The notes under the pieces were generated by a model, which was given only the letters and a program-made list of their open reading frames with translations, had not been told where the DNA came from and ran no database searches. Made by a program: the position numbers and the translations under genes. A stretch of 64,000 bases of DNA, taken from the NCBI GenBank assembly GCA_963734815.1, contig CAVTIH010000002.1:248001-312000 (forward strand), read 5' to 3'. The stretch comes from Palsa-744 sp963734815. Lineage in GTDB: Bacteria; Actinomycetota; Thermoleophilia; Solirubrobacterales; Solirubrobacteraceae. Of the stretch, positions 1 to 8,946 are shown one piece after another. The first letter of the stretch is position 1; each line of letters begins with the position of its first letter.

Positions 1-1518
1 CTCCTCGACCAACGGACACACCACGTACGCCTGACGCCCTGCGCGCAGCTCCTCGCGAATCCGCTCGTACGCGCGCGCCCGCTCGGCGGCGCTCGCCGCC
101 ACATGCGTGGCGATCGCTCGCCGGCCCCGCGGCAGCTCGCGCAGGCGCGTCACATCGAGGTCGCCATACTCGGTCAGCGCCAGCGTGCGCGGGATCGGCG
201 TCGCGGTCATGTGCAGCACATGGGGGGCGATACCCCCGGGCCCCTTGCGATCGAGCGCCGCGCGCTGGCGCACGCCGAAGCGATGCTGCTCGTCCACGAC
301 CGCCACCGCGAGGCGGTCGAAGACGACGTCGTCCTCGAGCAGTGCGTGCGTGCCGACCACCAGCTTCAGCTCACCAGTGGCAAGCTTGCCGAGCAGATCG
401 GCGCGACGGCGCGAGGAGGTCGAGCCGCTCAGCAGCGCGGACGGCAGCAGGCCCTCGGGAACGAGCGCCTGCAGCGTGGCGAAGTGCTGTTCGGCGAGCG
501 TCTCCGTGGGCGCCATCAGTACCCCCTGCAACCCGTGCTCGACCGCGCGCAGCAGGACGTACAGCGCCACCACAGTCTTGCCCGAGCCGACCTCCCCCAT
601 CAGCAGGCGCTGCATCGGGCGCGTGTGCGCGAGGTCGGCGTCGATCGCCGCGATCGCCGCCGCCTGGTCGGCCGTCAGCGCGAACGGCAGCTCCTTCAGC
701 CAGCGCGCTGTCAGCTCGCGGGCGCCCGCCAGCGCCGCTGCGCTGCCCGAGCCGCGCAGCGCACGGCGGCGCAGCAGCGCCAGCTGCGCCAACAGCAGCT
801 CCTCGAAGGCCAGCCGTGCGCGGCCCGCCTCCGCCTCCTCGCCACTGCGCGGGAAGTGCATCGCGGCCAGCGCCGCCGCGCGGTCGGGCAGACGCTCGGC
901 GGCGCGCATCCGCGCCGGCAGCCACTCGACCACGTCCGCGAGCGCGCCGCGGTGCTCGCGCACCAGCGCCGCGATCTGCGTCGAGCTGACACCAACGGTG
1001 GCGGGGTAGTGCGCGATGCTCTCCCCCACTCCCTCCTGCGCGCCCGCGAGCTCGCCCCCGAGCGCATGGTGGACAACCGCGAAGCGGCCGCCGGGCCGCG
1101 CTTTGCCGTGCAGCAGCAGGCGGGTGCCCGGGCGGTAGCGATCCACCAGCCACGGCTGGTTGAAGAACGCGGCGCCCATCGCCCCGGTCTCGTCGAACAC
1201 GGTCGCCTCGACCAGCGGGCGCATCCCGCGGCGGCGCACCGGCCGCGCGACGATCGACTCAACCTCGACCGCCACCGTCGCCTGCTCGCCGGGGCGCAGC
1301 TGCGCGACCGCCCGCGCCTCGCGGCGATCGCGCGGCAGGTGCTCCAGCAGCTCCCCGACCGTGTGGATGCCCAGCGTTCGCAGACCCTCGGCGAGCTTGG
1401 CAGCTGCAGGCGCGAGCGGCTCCTCCAGGCGGCTGGGTCGTGGGGCGCGCAGCGGCGCGTTCAGCAACTCGGTGCGCGTTGGGGCGCACGTGGAGGCAAA
1501 CGCGCGCGGCTGCGCCAT
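1..1518 (-). CDS. recG: ATP-dependent DNA helicase RecG, N-terminal 506 codons (cut by window edge)
   Basis: RecG remodels stalled replication forks and Holliday junctions. Reading from the ATG at 1518, the frame stays open to base 1. An N-terminal wedge/OB region (HTVGELLEHLPRD, with YRPGTRLLLHGKA further on) precedes the helicase core. The core has Walker A (GEVGSGKT), the DEQHRFG box and motif III (MTATPIPRT). The last codons present read PLVEE, so about the final 200 residues of a normal RecG of roughly 700 residues lie outside. It starts about 9 bases after the fakA-like stop; rpmB-fakA-recG is a common bacterial order. The identification is firm. Confidence 0.95.
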   Translation of the reverse strand, partial: MAQPRAFASTCAPTRTELLNAPLRAPRPSRLEEPLAPAAAKLAEGLRTLGIHTVGELLEHLPRDRREARAVAQLRPGEQATVAVEVESIVARPVRRRGMRPLVEATVFDETGAMGAAFFNQPWLVDRYRPGTRLLLHGKARPGGRFAVVHHALGGELAGAQEGVGESIAHYPATVGVSSTQIAALVREHRGALADVVEWLPARMRAAERLPDRAAALAAMHFPRSGEEAEAGRARLAFEELLLAQLALLRRRALRGSGSAAALAGARELTARWLKELPFALTADQAAAIAAIDADLAHTRPMQRLLMGEVGSGKTVVALYVLLRAVEHGLQGVLMAPTETLAEQHFATLQALVPEGLLPSALLSGSTSSRRRADLLGKLATGELKLVVGTHALLEDDVVFDRLAVAVVDEQHRFGVRQRAALDRKGPGGIAPHVLHMTATPIPRTLALTEYGDLDVTRLRELPRGRRAIATHVAASAAERARAYERIREELRAGRQAYVVCPLVEE

Positions 1519-1527
1519 CCCCGACCC

Positions 1528-3342
1528 TCACTCCGCGGCGAGCAGCCACCAGTAGGCGCTCTGCCCACCGTGGCGCTGCTCGAGCTCGGCCGCGCCGAGG
1601 TCGCCGTCGAGCAGCGCGGCGACCGCGGGGGGGTCAAGCGGAGCCTGCTCGCCGGCGAGCACGCTGAGCAGCTCGGCGCCGTCGGCGAGTGCCACCAGCA
1701 CGTGGCGCAGCGTCGCGGCCGGCTGGCCCCAGGCGACGACGTCCTCGCCGAGGAAACCAACGGCCTCGCCGGGGGAAAAGCGGCCCTGCGGATCGGCACG
1801 GGCCGCAGGTGCGACGGCGCCGGTGCGCACCCGTGCGAGCACCTCGTTGAGCGCCTGCGCGTTCTGCTCCAGCGGGCGATCCGCGAGCAGCTCGACGGCC
1901 GCCGCGAGCGCAGCCTGTTGGCTGAGCGCGGGGATCACGAGCACCTGCTTGTCGGAGAGCTCGGCGGCGCGCTCGGCGGCCATCACCACGTTCGGGGAGC
2001 AGGGCAGCACGATCACCTCCTCGGAGGGCACCTCGTGGATCGCGGCGAGCAGCTCGTAGGTGGAGGGGTTGAGCGTCGGGCCGCCGTCAAGCGTGTGCAC
2101 GCCCAGCTCGGCGAACAGCCGCTTCAGGCCTTCGCCGCTGACGACCGCGAGGGCGCCACTACGCACCACCTGCGCCGCGCCCGCACCCACGCCATCCGCC
2201 GTCGACCCGTTCGCCGCCGACCCATGCGCAGCCGACCCATTCGCAGGCACGCTCGCGGGTCCGCCGAGCCGATGCCCTCCCTCGGCCCGTGCGCCGGTCG
2301 GCAAGTCCAAGCCTGCGTAGGCGCCGCGGAGCCGCCCGTCGCGCTCAGCCATCTGGGCACGCATGTCGGCAACGTCGAGATGCGACACCTCACCCACGCC
2401 CTCGAACACCGCGGTGGCGCGCTCGGGGTCGTCGGTGTGGATGTGCACCTTCAGCGTGGCGGCGTCGCCCACCACGAGCACGGAGTCACCGAGCGCCTCC
2501 AGCGGCGCGAGGAAGCGCTCGGGCTCCAGGGCGCTGCCGGTGACGGCGAAGTTGGTGCAATAGCGGTAGGTGGAGGAGTGGTGCTCGGGATGGTGGATGC
2601 GTGCGGGGGCGTGGTGATCGAGCGGCGGTGGATCGTCGCCGCGCAGGGCCGCAACGACGCCGGCGAAGATCACCACCAGCCCGTAGCCGCCGGCGTCGAC
2701 GACGCCCGCGTCGCGCAGCGCGGCGAGCAGTTCGGGGCCGCGCTTGACCGACTCCTGCCCGGCGGCGACGGCCCGCTCGAGCGTGGAGGCGATCGCGCGG
2801 TCCTGCAGCTCGGGGGCAGCGTCGGGGTGCAGGCGGGTGCGCGCCGGGTCGCGCTCGTTCTCGACGGCGATCCGCTCCGCCATCTCGCGTGCGACGGTGA
2901 GGATTGTGCCCTCCGCCGGGCTGCGCACCGAAGCGTAGGCGCGCTCAGCCGCGTTTTCGAGCGCCGCGGCGATCAGCGTGGCGTCGATCAGCTCGCCGGG
3001 GCGCGAGACGAGCTCCTCGGCGGCGCCGCGGATCAGCTGCGAGAGGATCACGCCGGAGTTGCCGCGGGCACCCAACAGCGCCGCGCGCGCGACCGACTGC
3101 ACGATCTCCTCGCGGCCGATCTCGTCGATCGTGCGCGTCTCGTCCGCCCCCTGCAGGCGGTCGAGCTCAGCCAGCACGGCGCGCAGCGTCAGCGCCATGT
3201 TGTCGCCGGTGTCGCCGTCGGCGACCGGAAACACGTTGAGGTCGTTTACCTCCTGGCGGCGGGACTCCAGGTGCGCCAGCGCGCCCGCCACGGCGGCCCG
3301 AAAGCGAAGCAGGTTGGTGTCGGTCACTGCGGTCTGCATCAT
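1528..3342 (-). CDS. FakA/YloV-like DAK2-domain kinase
   Basis: This 604-residue protein matches the FakA (YloV) family, the ATP-binding subunit that phosphorylates fatty acids bound to FakB-type proteins. The Dak2 nucleotide-binding motif NVFPVADGDTGDN falls at residues 36-48, followed by the helical DhaL domain to about residue 200. A middle domain and a C-terminal FakA domain complete it. An ATG at 3342 just before QTAVTDTNLLRF is preferred to the GTG at 3414, which would add a 24-residue basic extension. Around 2190-2290 the gene encodes a low-complexity stretch (NGSAAHGSAANGSTADG) between domains that looks like a lineage-specific insertion. It follows rpmB and precedes recG. FakB is not seen in this window, so the substrate is inferred. 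Confidence 0.88.
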   Translation of the reverse strand: MMQTAVTDTNLLRFRAAVAGALAHLESRRQEVNDLNVFPVADGDTGDNMALTLRAVLAELDRLQGADETRTIDEIGREEIVQSVARAALLGARGNSGVILSQLIRGAAEELVSRPGELIDATLIAAALENAAERAYASVRSPAEGTILTVAREMAERIAVENERDPARTRLHPDAAPELQDRAIASTLERAVAAGQESVKRGPELLAALRDAGVVDAGGYGLVVIFAGVVAALRGDDPPPLDHHAPARIHHPEHHSSTYRYCTNFAVTGSALEPERFLAPLEALGDSVLVVGDAATLKVHIHTDDPERATAVFEGVGEVSHLDVADMRAQMAERDGRLRGAYAGLDLPTGARAEGGHRLGGPASVPANGSAAHGSAANGSTADGVGAGAAQVVRSGALAVVSGEGLKRLFAELGVHTLDGGPTLNPSTYELLAAIHEVPSEEVIVLPCSPNVVMAAERAAELSDKQVLVIPALSQQAALAAAVELLADRPLEQNAQALNEVLARVRTGAVAPAARADPQGRFSPGEAVGFLGEDVVAWGQPAATLRHVLVALADGAELLSVLAGEQAPLDPPAVAALLDGDLGAAELEQRHGGQSAYWWLLAAE

Positions 3343-3451
3343 CCTGTTCGCCCGGTGGCGGCGCGGGCCATGCAAGGAGCTACGCGGAACGCCCATCAAG
3401 GTTACGCAACCCACCGGCGCACGGCCTTGAAGCCGAGCCGGGGGGCAACCC

Positions 3452-3643
3452 TCAGAGCGCCTTGACGACCTTGCCGGCTTTCAAGCAGCGGGTGCAGACA
3501 TACACGCGCCGCGGCGCCTTGCCGACGATGATCCGCACCTTCTGCAGGTTCGGCTCGAAGCGCCGCCGGGTGGCGACCATCGAGTGGCTGCGACTGTTGC
3601 CGTACGCCGGACCCTTGCCGCAGCTATGACATACCTTGGCCAT
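3452..3643 (-). CDS. rpmB: 50S ribosomal protein L28
   Basis: This 63-residue protein is ribosomal protein L28 of the large subunit. It begins MAKVCHSCGKGPAYGNSRSH and ends with VYVCTRCLKAGKV. Both CxxC pairs are intact, so this is the zinc-binding C+ form. Length and basic composition fit the family. It starts 13 bases after the ribH stop, so it may be co-transcribed with the riboflavin genes. A 109-base gap follows before the fakA-like gene; I see no clear promoter or terminator in it. Confidence 0.96.
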   Translation of the reverse strand: MAKVCHSCGKGPAYGNSRSHSMVATRRRFEPNLQKVRIIVGKAPRRVYVCTRCLKAGKVVKAL

Positions 3644-3656
3644 TGCGAGGGGGAGT

Positions 3657-4199
3657 TTAGCCGCTTGGCGGGTCAGCCCGCAGTTCGGCGCGCAGTTCGG
3701 CCATCCGCAGCACCGCCTCGGCGGCGTGGCGGCCCTGGTCGCGCTTGTCGCCGCCTGCCCGCGCGAGCGCCTGCTCCATCGTCGCGCAGGTCAGCACGCC
3801 GAAGGCGCACGGCACGCCGGTGTCGAGCTGCACCTGCATGATCCCCCGCGCGGCCTCGGCGCACACGAAGTCGTAGTGGTCGGTCTCGCCGCGGATCACC
3901 GCGCCAAGGCAGGCCACGCCGCGAAAGCGGCCCGAGTCGGCGGCGTAGCGCGCAGCGAGCGGCAGCTCGAAGGCTCCGGGGACGTCGATGATCTCGACGG
4001 CGGTGCGCCCGGCGGCGGCGAACGCCGCCGAGGCGCCCTGCACGAGCCGCTCGGCCAGGTCCTCGTAGAAACGGCCCACAACGATCGCGAAGCGCTGCCC
4101 GCTCGCAGCGGACGGCAGGGGCAAGTCCCCCAAATCTCGCAACGCCTGCCTGGCTTGACGCTCGATCCCGGAGTCGGCCGGCCCCTGCTCGGCACTCAC
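3657..4199 (-). CDS. ribH: 6,7-dimethyl-8-ribityllumazine synthase
   Basis: RibH condenses 3,4-dihydroxy-2-butanone 4-phosphate with the ribityl-aminouracil to make lumazine, the penultimate riboflavin step. The 180-residue protein shows VPGAFELPL and GAVIRGETDHYDFV, which hold substrate- and phosphate-binding residues including the catalytic His. A roughly 30-residue N-terminal extension precedes the core. Its ATG overlaps the ribBA stop by 4 bases, implying translational coupling. The last residues (RADPPSG) are lineage-specific. Confidence 0.96.
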   Translation of the reverse strand: MSAEQGPADSGIERQARQALRDLGDLPLPSAASGQRFAIVVGRFYEDLAERLVQGASAAFAAAGRTAVEIIDVPGAFELPLAARYAADSGRFRGVACLGAVIRGETDHYDFVCAEAARGIMQVQLDTGVPCAFGVLTCATMEQALARAGGDKRDQGRHAAEAVLRMAELRAELRADPPSG

Positions 4200-5524
4200 G
4201 CGGCCCCGCCCGGCCGCTCGCCGCGCGCCTGCCGGCGCTCGTGCTCCTGCTCGCGGTCGTGGGCGCGCTCGGAGTGCAGCAGCTCCTGATCGAGGTTCAA
4301 ACCCTGGTGGTGCAGGATGTGGCCCATGCGCCGCGCCTTCGTGCGTAGGTAGTCGGTGTTGTGCTCGTTGGGCGCCTGCTCGATCGGCAGCTGCGCGGAG
4401 ACCGACAGCCCGTAGCCCTCCAGGCCGCGGATCTTCTTCGGGTTGTTGGTGAGAATGCGGATCGAGGAGAGTCCGAGGTCGGAGAGGATTTGTGCGCCGA
4501 TCCCGTAGTCGCGCAGGTCGGCCGGCAGCCCCAGCCGCTCGTTGGCTTCAACCGTATCGAGGCCATCCTCCTGCAGGCGGTAGGCGCGCAGCTTGTTCAG
4601 GAGGCCGATCCCCCTGCCCTCCTGTGAGAGGTACAGAAGCACCCCCTGCCCCTCGCGCTCGATCATCGCCAACGCTGCTTCCAGCTGCTCGCCGCAGTCA
4701 CAGCGCAGCGAGTGGAAGACGTCGCCGGTGAGGCACTCCGAGTGCACGCGCACAAGCACGTCGGGGTGGCCGGCGACCTCGCCCTTGACGAGCGCCACGT
4801 GGTGCTTCTCGTCAACCAGTGAGCGGTAGCCAACCGCCTCGAAGTCGCCGAACGCAGTCGGCAGCCGTGTCGCAACGACCCGTTCGACGAGCCGGTCGTT
4901 GCGCCGCCGGTAGGCGATCAGGTCGGCGATCGTCACCATCTTCAGCCCATGGCGCTCGCAGTAGTCGGCGAGGTCGGGCACGCGCGCCATCGAGCCGTCC
5001 TCGTTCATGATCTCGCAGATCACCCCGGCCGGGATCAGCCCCGCCAGCCGGGCCAGGTCGACGCTCGCCTCGGTGTGCCCGGTGCGCTCCAGCACGCCGC
5101 CGGCCTTCGCCTTCAGCGGGTTGACGTGCCCCGGCTGCACGAGATCGTCGGGCCTCGAGCCAGGGTCGACGGCGACCTGCATCGTGTGCGCGCGGTCGTG
5201 CGCGGACACGCCGGTGGTTACGCCGTTGCGGGCCTCGATCGTGACCGTGAAGGGAGTTTGCAGGGCAGACTCGTTCTTCGCCGTCATCAGCTCCAGCCCA
5301 AGTTCCTCGCAGCGCTCGGGGCTGAGCGCCAGACAGATCCACCCGCGCGCCTCCTTGGCCATGAAGTTGATCGCCTCGGGCGTGACGAACTGGGCGGCCA
5401 TCAGGAGGTCCCCCTCGTTCTCGCGGTTTTCGTCGTCGCAGACGACGACCATCCGCCCCGCGCGAATTTCCTCGATCGCCTCCTCGATCGTCGCAAACAG
5501 CGTGGTTGTCTTCGATGCGCTCAT
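4196..5524 (-). CDS. ribBA: Bifunctional DHBP synthase / GTP cyclohydrolase II
   Basis: This 442-residue fusion supplies both riboflavin precursors. The N-terminal half (about 1-210) is 3,4-dihydroxy-2-butanone 4-phosphate synthase, with the acidic CDDENRENEGDL motif and GVSAHDRAHTM. The C-terminal half (about 220-410) is GTP cyclohydrolase II, with zinc ligands in HSECLTGDVFHSLRCDCG and the catalytic region LSQEGRGIGL. A charged tail (EQEHERRQARGERP) closes the protein. Its start overlaps the ribE stop and its stop overlaps ribH, so the rib genes form a tight coupled run. Confidence 0.96.
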   Translation of the reverse strand: MSASKTTTLFATIEEAIEEIRAGRMVVVCDDENRENEGDLLMAAQFVTPEAINFMAKEARGWICLALSPERCEELGLELMTAKNESALQTPFTVTIEARNGVTTGVSAHDRAHTMQVAVDPGSRPDDLVQPGHVNPLKAKAGGVLERTGHTEASVDLARLAGLIPAGVICEIMNEDGSMARVPDLADYCERHGLKMVTIADLIAYRRRNDRLVERVVATRLPTAFGDFEAVGYRSLVDEKHHVALVKGEVAGHPDVLVRVHSECLTGDVFHSLRCDCGEQLEAALAMIEREGQGVLLYLSQEGRGIGLLNKLRAYRLQEDGLDTVEANERLGLPADLRDYGIGAQILSDLGLSSIRILTNNPKKIRGLEGYGLSVSAQLPIEQAPNEHNTDYLRTKARRMGHILHHQGLNLDQELLHSERAHDREQEHERRQARGERPGGAA

Positions 5525-6180
5525 GCTCGGGCCTCCAGCAGTCGGCGTACGTGCTTGGCGAGGATGTCAGCCTCCAGGTTAACGGCCCGCCCAACCGCTG
5601 CCCGGCCGAGCGTGGTGCGTTGCAGCGTCTCCGGAATCAACGAGACAGCGAAGCCGGACTCGCGCAGCGCGCTGACCGTGAGGGAGACGCCGTCGATCGC
5701 GACCGAGCCCTTTTCAACCACCAGGGGGAGCAGTGCCGGGTCGGCGTCGATCGCCAGCACCCGCGAGAAGCCATCCTCGCGCACCTCGACAACGGTGCCC
5801 ACCCCGTCCACGTGCCCCTGCACGATGTGGCCCCCCAAACGCCCGTCGGCGCGCAGCGCAAGCTCCAGGTTGACCGCGTCGCCGGGGGAGAGCGCGCCAA
5901 GCGTGGTGCGCTCGAGCGTCTCGTGGATCGCCTGGGTCTCGAACTCCCCGGAGGCCCCGCCCGCGGCTGGCACCGTCCCCGGATCATTGCCATCCGCACC
6001 ATCGAGCACGCCCGCGCCGCCAACCACGCGCGTGGCGGTGAGGCAGACCCCGTTCACGGCGATCGAGTCGCCGACGCCCAGCTCGGCGGCGAGCGTTGTG
6101 CGAACCCGCAGCGTGGCGCCGTCCCCGTCGCGCTCGACGGCAAGCACGGAGCCGAGGTCGGCGATCAGGCCGGTGAACAC
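5521..6180 (-). CDS. ribE: Riboflavin synthase, alpha subunit
   Basis: Riboflavin synthase dismutates two lumazines to riboflavin. I start it at the GTG at 6180 (VFTGLIADLGSV), the canonical N-terminus, giving 219 residues; the frame stays open upstream but that part is antisense-like noise opposite ribD. The two homologous lumazine-binding barrels are visible, the second beginning near GRLGGHIVQGHVDGVG. An insertion after VVGGAGVLDG (about 5955-6010), rich in Gly, Asp, Ala and Pro, makes it slightly longer than usual. No FMN riboswitch was found upstream. Confidence 0.93.
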   Translation of the reverse strand: MFTGLIADLGSVLAVERDGDGATLRVRTTLAAELGVGDSIAVNGVCLTATRVVGGAGVLDGADGNDPGTVPAAGGASGEFETQAIHETLERTTLGALSPGDAVNLELALRADGRLGGHIVQGHVDGVGTVVEVREDGFSRVLAIDADPALLPLVVEKGSVAIDGVSLTVSALRESGFAVSLIPETLQRTTLGRAAVGRAVNLEADILAKHVRRLLEARA

Positions 6181-6187
6181 CGGGCCA

Positions 6188-7321
6188 CTACCACTCGCGC
6201 ATGCGCGCCGAGACGAGCAGGTCCTCGCCGATGCGCTCGCAGTCGAACGTGAGCGCGCGGACCGCGTCGGCGATCCGCTCGACGCCTTCGCCCTCCAGGG
6301 GGTCGCGAGCGGTACGTCCGCCGAACAGCAGCGGTGCGAGAAACAGGCGGATCTCGTCAATCTCGCCGGCGTCGAGGAAGGCGCCCGCGAGGTGGGGGCC
6401 GCCCTCCAAGAGCAGCGAGGCAACGCCGAGCTGGCCGAGCTGATCGAGCGCCGAGCGCACGCGCGCAGGCTCGTTCTCGCCCGTCGCGACCACCACCTGC
6501 ACACCGGCCGCCTCGAGGGCGTCGGTGTCGGCGCGGGCCGCGGCTCTGGAGACCACCACGGTGAGCGGGATCTCAGCGGCGGCGGCGAGCAGGCGCGAGT
6601 CTGAGGGCAGGCGCGCCAGCGAGTCGAAGACCACGCGGCGGGGCTGCTCGGACGGGCAGGTGGGGGCACCGTCGGGGCGCGCGGTGAGCTGAGGGTCATC
6701 GGCGAGCGCGGTGCCGATGCCGACGACCACCGCGTCGACCGAGGCCCGCCAGCGATGGGCAAGCTCGCGCGAGGCGTCGCCGCTGATCCACTGCGAGTCG
6801 CCCGCACGCGTGGCGACCTTGCCGTCGAGCGTCATCGCGGACTTGAACAGCACCCACGGGCGCCCGACGCGCGCGTGCTTGCGGAAGGCCTGGTTGAGCA
6901 GACGGGCGCGCGTGGCGAGCTCGCCGTCGGCGAGCTCCACTTCGACGCCCTCGTCGCGCAGGATGCCGAGGCCGCGGCCGGCGGCCTTCTCGGTGGGGTC
7001 GTCGGAGCCGACGACCACGCGCCCGATCCCGGCCTGCACGATCGCCTCCGTGCAGGGCGGCGTCTTACCCTCGTGGCAGCAGGGCTCCAGCGACACGTAC
7101 AGCGTGGCCCCGGAGAGGTCGGCGAGGCCGCAGGCCTCGATCGCGTTGACCTCGGCGTGGGCGGCCCCGAAGCGTTCGTGCCACCCCTCCCCCAGGACCT
7201 CGCCGTCGCGCGCGATCACCGCCCCGACCACGGGGTTGGGCTTGACCGCACCGATACCGCGGCCCGCGAGCTCGATCGCACGGGCGAGGTGCAGCTGGTC
7301 GGTGTCGGTTACGACGGTCAT
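6188..7321 (-). CDS. ribD: Bifunctional pyrimidine deaminase/reductase RibD
   Basis: RibD deaminates and then reduces the GTP-derived pyrimidine intermediate of riboflavin synthesis. In this 377-residue protein the deaminase domain carries the zinc site HAEVNAIE and EPCCHEGKTPPC. The NADPH-dependent reductase domain begins near KSAMTLDGKVATRAGDSQW. Its ATG overlaps the stop of the upstream surface-protein gene (ATGA at 7318-7321), so riboflavin gene translation appears coupled to an unrelated surface gene. Confidence 0.95.
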   Translation of the reverse strand: MTVVTDTDQLHLARAIELAGRGIGAVKPNPVVGAVIARDGEVLGEGWHERFGAAHAEVNAIEACGLADLSGATLYVSLEPCCHEGKTPPCTEAIVQAGIGRVVVGSDDPTEKAAGRGLGILRDEGVEVELADGELATRARLLNQAFRKHARVGRPWVLFKSAMTLDGKVATRAGDSQWISGDASRELAHRWRASVDAVVVGIGTALADDPQLTARPDGAPTCPSEQPRRVVFDSLARLPSDSRLLAAAAEIPLTVVVSRAAARADTDALEAAGVQVVVATGENEPARVRSALDQLGQLGVASLLLEGGPHLAGAFLDAGEIDEIRLFLAPLLFGGRTARDPLEGEGVERIADAVRALTFDCERIGEDLLVSARMREW

Positions 7322-8946
7322 CCCGAATGCCCAGGATAACCCCCCCGCGTGCGCCGAAGTGTCAAACGTGAAGGTCTACGCGACCGGCGCGACGGCTTGG
7401 CCTGCATGAGCCCCAGGGTCACCTTCGCTTCTACGGTCAGCTCGCTTCCGGCCGCGGGCCGCTGCGAGCCTACGACCAGTGGTCGTGGCTTGTGCCGCGA
7501 GGGTCGCGGCTTCGCGACCTTCCCCAGTGAGCAGCGAGAGCGGGTCAACAGCTTGCGCGCCCGGGCCAGCGTGTATCCTTTCAGCTTCGGGACGATGCAG
7601 TGCGCGACGGCCGTGGAGCCCCCGGTGGAGCCACTACCGGTGCCGCCACCACCGCCGCCGCTGCCACCACCGCCGCTGCCGCCACCCGCGCCACCGCCGC
7701 ACTCGGCGGAGGTGCCGTCGCACACACTGGTGGTGGCAGTGCTCGGACTGTGGACAGCGTCGCCACCGTAGGCGGCGTCGATCGGCACGGTCCCGGTGCT
7801 CAACGGCACGGCGCCGACGACGCACGACGCGCCACCCCCCGCGAGCGCGGTCAGCGTGCACGACGAGGAGCCCGAGAAGAACGTCGAGCCGTTGCCGCTG
7901 AAGACGACCGTTCCGGTGGGCGTCGAAGAGGAGGCCGAGTCGCTGACGGTCGCCGTGCAGGTCGTCGGCGCGCCGGCGGACAGTGAAGGGGGCGTGCAGG
8001 AGACGCTGGTGTGTGTGGGGTCGATCAGCCCATCGACCGCCACCGCCAACGGCCCACCCGGCTCGCTCGCGAAAGCCGGTTCGACATTGGTGGCGCCGCT
8101 GCTGCCGAGCAGCGCGCGGCCGATCAGGCCGGGCGTGTGATCGACCCAGTACAGCTCCGTCCCGTCAGTGGCCACGCCGGTGGGGAATTCCAATCCGGCG
8201 ATGAAGTCCTCTTCCAGCCCGCCCCCGCCCAGCAGCGCGCGGCCGATGCTGCCCGAAGGCGAGGCATCGCCGAGGTTCAACGCGCCCCAGTAGAGGTGGC
8301 CCCCGGCGGCTGCGAGCGCTGTGGGCGAGGATTGGGCGGGCAGCGTCACGAGCGACGTGGGCGTGCCCCCAGCGGCCGGCACGCTCATGATCTGGGAGAA
8401 CTCGGTGAAGTAGATGGTCTCCGCGTCGACGGCGATCCCCATCGGGAAGGAGCTCGAACCGGCGTCGATGAAGTGCGGTTCGATGCCATGGCCTTCAAGC
8501 GTGGCGCGGCCGATGTAGCGTTCCCCGTCGGTCCAGTAGACGTAGGTGCCGTCGACAGCCACACCGTTTGGGAAGGTGGAGGCGCCGGCGCCCGTCGCGT
8601 TCGGTATGAACGTCGTATCGGCGTCGCTGCCATCCAGGTTGGCCCTGCCGATCGAGTGCTGCTGCGTGTCGGCCCAGTAGATGTATGCACCATCGACGGC
8701 GAGCCCGGCAGGCGCGCCGGCGCCGGCGAGCAGGCTGTGAGTCACGCCGCTGCCGTCGTTGTCGGCGCGACCGAGGGTGTTACCGCTCGAGTCGATTCCC
8801 GGGCCGTTGACGGTCCAGTAGACGTAGGCGTGCGCAGCGGGCGCTCCGCACCCGATGACACCCACGACCGTCGCTAGCGCGGCCCGCGGCAGCCACGCTC
8901 GCCGCCCGCTTCGGTGCCGCCGATCGTGCCGCCGTATCGGACTCAT
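7318..8946 (-). CDS. Secreted beta-propeller / Ig-like / PASTA surface protein
   Basis: This 542-residue protein has a basic N-terminus and a signal peptide ending near APAAHAY. Six or so repeats of the form YxYWTD...IGRAxLDG follow (about residues 35-290), resembling LDL-receptor YWTD or NHL beta-propellers. Next comes an Ig-like domain with paired cysteines (VSCTPPSLSAG to about 390), a Gly/Ser linker, one PASTA-like domain (CIVPKLKGYTLARARKLL) and a basic tail. It is probably extracellular and may bind cell-wall glycan or peptide through PASTA; that is inference. It overlaps the glycosyltransferase stop upstream and the ribD start downstream by 4 bases each. Confidence 0.85.
   Translation of the reverse strand: MSPIRRHDRRHRSGRRAWLPRAALATVVGVIGCGAPAAHAYVYWTVNGPGIDSSGNTLGRADNDGSGVTHSLLAGAGAPAGLAVDGAYIYWADTQQHSIGRANLDGSDADTTFIPNATGAGASTFPNGVAVDGTYVYWTDGERYIGRATLEGHGIEPHFIDAGSSSFPMGIAVDAETIYFTEFSQIMSVPAAGGTPTSLVTLPAQSSPTALAAAGGHLYWGALNLGDASPSGSIGRALLGGGGLEEDFIAGLEFPTGVATDGTELYWVDHTPGLIGRALLGSSGATNVEPAFASEPGGPLAVAVDGLIDPTHTSVSCTPPSLSAGAPTTCTATVSDSASSSTPTGTVVFSGNGSTFFSGSSSCTLTALAGGGASCVVGAVPLSTGTVPIDAAYGGDAVHSPSTATTSVCDGTSAECGGGAGGGSGGGGSGGGGGGTGSGSTGGSTAVAHCIVPKLKGYTLARARKLLTRSRCSLGKVAKPRPSRHKPRPLVVGSQRPAAGSELTVEAKVTLGLMQAKPSRRSRRPSRLTLRRTRGGYPGHSG

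Noticed and set aside
103..3465. Very long plus-strand open frame opposite recG and the fakA-like gene
   Set aside because: The translation is His/Arg/Gln/Ala-rich with no recognisable domain, and both minus-strand genes beneath it have full family motifs. It is a GC-driven shadow.
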